DNA from: Hepatocystis sp. ex Piliocolobus tephrosceles
Taxonomy: Eukaryota > Apicomplexa > Aconoidasida > Haemosporida > Plasmodiidae
DNA length: 23,806 nucleotides
Assembly: GCA_902459845.2 (NCBI GenBank)
Contig: CABPSV020000192.1
Span: 1-23,806, forward strand
Reading direction: 5' to 3'
In this document: positions 19,338 through 23,806 of the stretch, piece by piece
Layout: every line of letters starts with the position of its first letter
Numbering within the stretch: position 1 is the stretch's first letter
The notes under the pieces: generated by a model
What the model was told of the DNA's origin: nothing
Seen by the model: only the letters and a program-made list of their open reading frames with translations
Databases searched by the model: none
Translations under genes and position numbers: made by a program

Positions 19338-22300
19338 TTATGATAGTGCCATATTTTTCATAAGGTATAACTCTCGATAGCTGGGATTATTTTTCATAAG
19401 ATCATCATGTTTTCCTACATATATATTTGGGCCAGCAAAATAAATAATTTTATCCATATTTTTCATATTTTCCAATAAATGCGTAATAATAATTGTTGTT
19501 TTTCCTAAGCATAAATTATATAAAGCTTTTTCGATTGCTTTTTTGTTTTCGTTATCCAAATTACTTGCATGTTCATCTAAAATAATAATTTTTGAATTTT
19601 TTAAAAAACATCTAGCTATACATATTCTTTGTTTTTCTCCAATAGATAATTTTGCTCCTCTTTCACCAACAATAGTATTATATTTATTTTCCATTTTTAA
19701 AATTTTTTTATGCAATTCTGATTTAATTGCTGCATTGACTACATCTTTATATGTACAATTAATATTACCATACATAATATTGTATAAAATTGTATTATTA
19801 AACAGTATAGTATCTTGAGGTACTACACTTATATGTTTTCTTAATGTATATAAATTAATGCTATTAATATTTTTATTATCAATATAAATATTACCACTAT
19901 TTATTTCGTAAAATTTTAGTAATATTTTTATTAAGCTGCTTTTTCCTAATCCACTTTTACCTACTACACCCACTTTCTCTCCATCCAAAATGGAGCACGT
20001 AAAATTTTGAAAAATATAATTATGGTGTCCAGTTTGGTCACTCTTTTTATCAGTTATATTGTCACTCTTTTTATCAGTTATATTGTCACTTTTTTTATCA
20101 GTTATATTGTCACTTTTTTTATCAGTTATATTGTCAGTTATATTGTCAGTTATATTGTCAGTTGAAGTACGTGAGTTGCTGCTGACCATGTTTGATGTGT
20201 CTGACTTGTTGCAATATTGGTCATATATTTTATTGTTCTTATTTACAAACAGTTTTGTTTTTAAGTTTGCAAAAAAAGAATAAATAATGTAAGAAATAGT
20301 TTTTGCCTGTTTCGAGTTAGCCTTAACGGTATCTTTATTGATGGAGGACTTATGTTTAAATTTGTGTTCGTTAGTGTTTTTTTTTACATTTTCAATGTGG
20401 GTATTAATATATCCATTTTTGAAGGAGTTTGAATCACTATTTTCATGTATTGCAGGGTATTTAAAATATACTTGATCAAATTTAATAGAGCCAGTGTTAA
20501 GTTTCCATTTATTACCATATTCAATAGATTTAATTTTTTTAACTAAAATTTTGATCATACAATCTATATCTACAAGACTTAGTTTTGTTTCTCTATATAT
20601 AGTACCAAACATATTTAATGGCATAGCTAATTGGAATAATAAAGTATTAACTAGAATAAGGTAGCTAAATGGGAAAATATTATTTTCTATATTTATATAA
20701 GTTAAATATAAACATAAAAATAAATTAAAATTAAATATAATTTGTTGACCAACATTTAAAAAAGATAAAGATTGTTGTACTTTTACTGCTTCTTTTTCAT
20801 ATTTTTTTTGTTCTTTTAAAAATTTATTTAATTCATGCATTTCATTTGTATAATATTTGACTTGTTCAACATTTTGAATTGAATCAAGAAAAATATTAAA
20901 TGCATTTTGTTCTGATTTATTCATATTTTTTCTTATAATAGTTCTTCTTTTTGTTACTAAAGTAGTAAATAAAATGTATAACATCATGTTAAAACAAGTA
21001 ACAAGTGAAACAGAGTAATGTATTTTATATGTTAGTATAAATAAATATAAAATAAATTCAATTGTTATTGGAATAATTTGAAAAACTAATACATTTAATA
21101 AATTGGTAATACTTTTACATCCTCTACTGAATATAATAGATAATTCTCCATTTTTTTTAGATAATATATAACTTAATTTTAAATTATGTATTTTATAAAA
21201 AAATATTTTACTAACAAAAGTTGATATACTTTGACTTATTTTATTAAAAACACTGTTTCTTAATTCATTCATACTTGAAGATAAAATACGAGAAAATATA
21301 TAAGCTGTTAAAAGGGTAACACTCGTATTATTATTTTTAAAAGTAACATCTAAGGCATCAATACTGCTATTTAATAATCTATTATTTAAGTTTACATTTT
21401 CAATAAAGGATGATAATAATATAGGAGTATATAAAACTGCTATTTTAGAACATAACAAACAAAAAAAAGAAAAAAATATTTTTGTTTTTAATTCTTTATT
21501 TTTTAATATAAATATTTTAAATACATAAACTAATATTGTTATGTTCTTATTTATTTTGCTATTTTTATTTTCAAAAATTGTTTCCAGTTGGTTTAAAATT
21601 TGATCCATTTCTTTAGCTTTAACATGATCGAGTTCGCTTGCACTTGAACCATTACTGTCGTTGTTGTTGCCACTGTTGTTGCCATTGTTGTTGCCATTGT
21701 TGTTGCCACTATTGGTGTTACTACTACTATCAACAGTACTACTATTACTATCAACAGTACTACTATTACTATCAACAGTTTTACTACTACTTTTAACAGT
21801 ACTACTACTACCACTATGTTTTACCTTTATTGTGTCAACACTTACTGTTTCATTAAGATTTATACCGTTGTTGCTAGTACGGCTAGCTCTGCTAGTATTT
21901 CCACTATTAATCTCGTTTTTTCTATAGCTTTTGCTTTCTGTTGAAATTTTTTTTCCTATACTGTTTTGTTCATCACTCTCTTTATTTTTATCAATGCCAC
22001 TCTCTTTATTTTTATCGATAACACTTTCTTTATTTTTATCGATACCATTCTCTTTATTTTTATCGATGTCATTTTTTATAATGGTACCAAACAAATTTCG
22101 AAACGTAAATAAGTACTTATTAGTTGATAATAATATTTTACAAAAATGAACTCTTGAAAAATTTATTTTATTTGATGCAACATATGTATTATATAGTTTG
22201 TTTGAATAATACTTCGTTTTGTTATTATCATTGGTCCAGTTATAGTTAACCCTATCACTATTATTGTTGTCACTATTATTGTTGTCACTATTTTTATTAT

Positions 22301-22748
22301 CTCTTATATGTATAACCCGATTGTCGTTATTTTTGTTATTATCAGTTTGGCACTTATATCGGGAGTAACCTATAAAATAATCCAGCGCTTGGTGATTGTG
22401 TTGATATGCACGAAGTATTTTGGTTTTACTATCATAGGGGGCAGTTATAAAAAACTGTTTTTGTTTAATAACACTATTTAAATTATCATAGTATTTTGTT
22501 TTATTTGTTGTAAAGCATGTATGAGAAACAAAAAGAATATTACAATAGTTCGCGAAAAAATAATCTCGTTTGATTTTCTTATTAAGTGGATTAATAAATG
22601 TGATCAAAATGTGACTTAATATTATTTTATAATTTCTATTAGTATTTTCGCACGTTACAAGAAAAGTTTTATTTAAAGTTGTTGCATATTTATAAGAAAA
22701 AAGGCTGAGTGAACTTGAATTTGTTTTTAAACAATTATAATTTGGCAT
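19338..22748 (-). CDS. ABCB6: ATM1/ABCB7-type mitochondrial ABC half-transporter (ABCB6/MDR6)
   Basis: A 1136-residue half-transporter of the ATM1 subfamily, which exports a glutathione/sulfur species from mitochondria for cytosolic Fe-S cluster and tRNA thiolation pathways. About residues 420-710 form the membrane domain with six hydrophobic segments. ATM1-specific signatures are clear: GELS...RG near segment 3, MNKSEQNA, LDSIQN-E-VKYY-NE, LN-GQ, and LLFQLAMPLN-FGT-YRET. The nucleotide-binding domain has A-loop Tyr764, Walker A Lys936, Q-loop Gln978, signature LSIGE 1034-1038, Walker B Asp1058-Glu1059 and switch His1090. The N-terminal 380 residues start Ser/Lys-rich and acid-poor, fitting a mitochondrial presequence, then turn into low-complexity repeats (IDKNKES, SSTVDS, NNGN). 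About 140 extra residues separate the A-loop and Walker A. The subfamily is certain; the symbol follows Plasmodium naming from memory. Confidence 0.92.
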   Translation of the reverse strand: MPNYNCLKTNSSSLSLFSYKYATTLNKTFLVTCENTNRNYKIILSHILITFINPLNKKIKRDYFFANYCNILFVSHTCFTTNKTKYYDNLNSVIKQKQFFITAPYDSKTKILRAYQHNHQALDYFIGYSRYKCQTDNNKNNDNRVIHIRDNKNSDNNNSDNNNSDRVNYNWTNDNNKTKYYSNKLYNTYVASNKINFSRVHFCKILLSTNKYLFTFRNLFGTIIKNDIDKNKENGIDKNKESVIDKNKESGIDKNKESDEQNSIGKKISTESKSYRKNEINSGNTSRASRTSNNGINLNETVSVDTIKVKHSGSSSTVKSSSKTVDSNSSTVDSNSSTVDSSSNTNSGNNNGNNNGNNSGNNNDSNGSSASELDHVKAKEMDQILNQLETIFENKNSKINKNITILVYVFKIFILKNKELKTKIFFSFFCLLCSKIAVLYTPILLSSFIENVNLNNRLLNSSIDALDVTFKNNNTSVTLLTAYIFSRILSSSMNELRNSVFNKISQSISTFVSKIFFYKIHNLKLSYILSKKNGELSIIFSRGCKSITNLLNVLVFQIIPITIEFILYLFILTYKIHYSVSLVTCFNMMLYILFTTLVTKRRTIIRKNMNKSEQNAFNIFLDSIQNVEQVKYYTNEMHELNKFLKEQKKYEKEAVKVQQSLSFLNVGQQIIFNFNLFLCLYLTYINIENNIFPFSYLILVNTLLFQLAMPLNMFGTIYRETKLSLVDIDCMIKILVKKIKSIEYGNKWKLNTGSIKFDQVYFKYPAIHENSDSNSFKNGYINTHIENVKKNTNEHKFKHKSSINKDTVKANSKQAKTISYIIYSFFANLKTKLFVNKNNKIYDQYCNKSDTSNMVSSNSRTSTDNITDNITDNITDKKSDNITDKKSDNITDKKSDNITDKKSDQTGHHNYIFQNFTCSILDGEKVGVVGKSGLGKSSLIKILLKFYEINSGNIYIDNKNINSINLYTLRKHISVVPQDTILFNNTILYNIMYGNINCTYKDVVNAAIKSELHKKILKMENKYNTIVGERGAKLSIGEKQRICIARCFLKNSKIIILDEHASNLDNENKKAIEKALYNLCLGKTTIIITHLLENMKNMDKIIYFAGPNIYVGKHDDLMKNNPSYRELYLMKNMALS
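20037..20162 (-). repeat. Coding NITDKKSD repeat inside the nucleotide-binding domain
   Basis: Four 24-bp units (NITDKKSD) plus three 12-bp half units (NITD). The insert lies between the A-loop tyrosine and Walker A of the ABC transporter, where the family normally has about 30 residues. Confidence 0.9.
21974..22072 (-). repeat. Coding (G/V)IDKNKE(S/N) repeat
   Basis: Four 24-bp octapeptide units in the N-terminal extension of the ABC transporter. Further low-complexity arrays follow toward the membrane domain: SSTVDSN at about 21720-21785 and NNGNNNGNNSG at about 21660-21715. None is part of the conserved transporter. Confidence 0.88.
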
Positions 22749-23806
22749 ATTTCAAAATAACTTTTTTTTTTTTTTTTTGCTTATAATAGTATGTTGTCTT
22801 GGTATATACATATATGTTTCTATATGTAAATATAAAATGAGCTTTAATCTATATAAGTGCGTGCATATAGGCATGTGTATATATATATATATGTATACAT
22901 GAGCACATATGCATAGACGCGTAAATCAAAAGATGTTAAAAATAAGTAATTTAACGGTTACAAAAAAAAAAAAAAAAAAAAAAAAATAGACAAACACAGA
23001 AATCATTTTAATAACTTTTCATGTAACTTTTTCATAGTGGCGATTTTGTTTTTTTAAGTAATTAAACAAATGGAAAGTTTACAAATAAAATAAAAAAATT
23101 GAAACATGGAGATGAACAAAATAATGATATTAAAAAAAAAAAAAAAAAAAGGGCATTTAAATAGTCATTCGCGATAGTTCTATGTTTATGCTTGTGTTTG
23201 CCTTTATGCTTGCTGTTATGTTTGTTTTTGTTTGTTTTTGTTCGTTTTTCCCTGTTTTTGTTTTTTTTTGTTCGTTTTTGCTTGTTTTTATAATTGTTTT
23301 TATGTTTGTTTTTATGCTTGCATTTTTGTTTGCATTCGTGTCCGCGTTTGTGTTAAGGGTTGTGTTAACGTTTGTTCTAACTTTTGTTTTTTAAATTTAG
23401 TTTTTCTTTCTGTTTCTTTTTCAATTTTTTTACTAGCTTGTATAAGTGATAGTAGAAGCATGATGAATAAATAACTTGATGCATTATAATACATTAAAAA
23501 AATGAAAAAAAAATACAAAAAGAAAATATAGCGTATTAATCGTCTTTTATGTATAAAAATAAAAATAAAACGAAATTTACATCATTGTATTCATTGGGAA
23601 ATTATATATAATGATATGAAGCATTACAAAAAAAAATAAAAAAAAATTGTTACGTTTTTCTACAATTAATAAATTATATATAAAATAGGTTAATGGGGTA
23701 GCAAATATTGTTTAATAAATGTTTTAGAGGAAAAATATATGTATACATAAGTATATATATTTTTATAAAAATAATAAAACATAAGACTAATGAAAAAAAG
23801 AAAAAA
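22749..23806. other. 5' flank of the ABC transporter gene
   Basis: Upstream region of the minus-strand ABC gene. It holds poly-T just before the ATG (22761-22778), TA-rich alternating sequence with GTGCGTGCATA near 22857, a 19-A run at 23132-23150, and T/G-rich low-complexity sequence at 23180-23400 whose minus strand looks partly coding (listed separately). No other gene is supported up to the window end. Confidence 0.65.
23156..23518 (-). other. Possible low-complexity gene fragment, minus strand
   Basis: An ATG-initiated frame at 23518-23312 (68 codons) starts with a hydrophobic, signal-anchor-like stretch and turns into a Lys/Glu/Gln/Thr-rich tail. An overlapping frame shifted by one base, from about 23350 down to 23156, has Lys/His/Asn-rich sequence (KHNSKHKGKHKHKHRT) then NDYLNAL before a poly-T run. 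Together they could be one gene broken by a frameshift or short intron, or simply an open A/C-biased repeat. I see no known domain and no clear splice sites. Confidence 0.2.

Overview
The window is nuclear chromosomal DNA of a malaria parasite (Plasmodium). The signs are extreme AT-richness, long poly-A/poly-T and (TA)n tracts between genes, Asn/Lys-rich low-complexity coding sequence with in-frame tandem repeats, and apicomplexan-specific genes, above all an alveolin of the inner membrane complex. I cannot fix the species: the composition fits a very AT-rich one (Laverania, avian or similar).

Five protein genes are supported, in this order. (1) 1081-5525 (+) is a large alveolin/IMC1 protein, most likely IMC1f. 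Reading the splice sites gives two short 5' exons ahead of the long one. (2) 7761-8702 (+) is a secretory-pathway protein with a glutaredoxin-like CPYC domain and an 18-copy pentapeptide repeat. (3) 10124-11638 (-) is a PRCC-like, splicing-associated nuclear protein, recognised by its C-terminus. (4) 12039-18383 (+) is a giant, repeat-swollen YqeH/NOA1-type circularly permuted GTPase with a signal-peptide-like leader, probably apicoplast. (5) 19338-22748 (-) is an ATM1/ABCB7-type mitochondrial ABC half-transporter (Plasmodium ABCB6/MDR6 type). From memory, P. falciparum chromosome 13 has an IMC1f gene and ABCB6/MDR6 separated by about three genes, which fits this order; I could not check it.

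The intergenic regions (1-1080, 5526-7760, 8703-10123, 11639-12038, 18384-19337, 22749-23806) hold homopolymers, TA microsatellites and several distinct minisatellites: 13-bp and 16-bp units at 375-682, a four-copy 55-64 bp repeat at 7099-7310, and 18 units of 12 bp at 9889-10104. Genes 2/3 and 4/5 are convergent; genes 3/4 are divergent and share a 400-bp promoter region.

The genes do not form an operon or pathway. They cover the cell cortex (IMC), secretory redox folding, mRNA processing, organellar ribosome assembly and mitochondrial Fe-S/glutathione export. I found no mobile element, CRISPR array, tRNA or rRNA, and no convincing new multi-gene system. The most interesting points are the spliced 5' end of the alveolin gene, the PRCC assignment with an in-frame repeat ORF just past its stop, the deviant ABC signature and Walker B motifs, the split zinc finger and expansion of the GTPase, and a possible structured RNA near 6613-6723.
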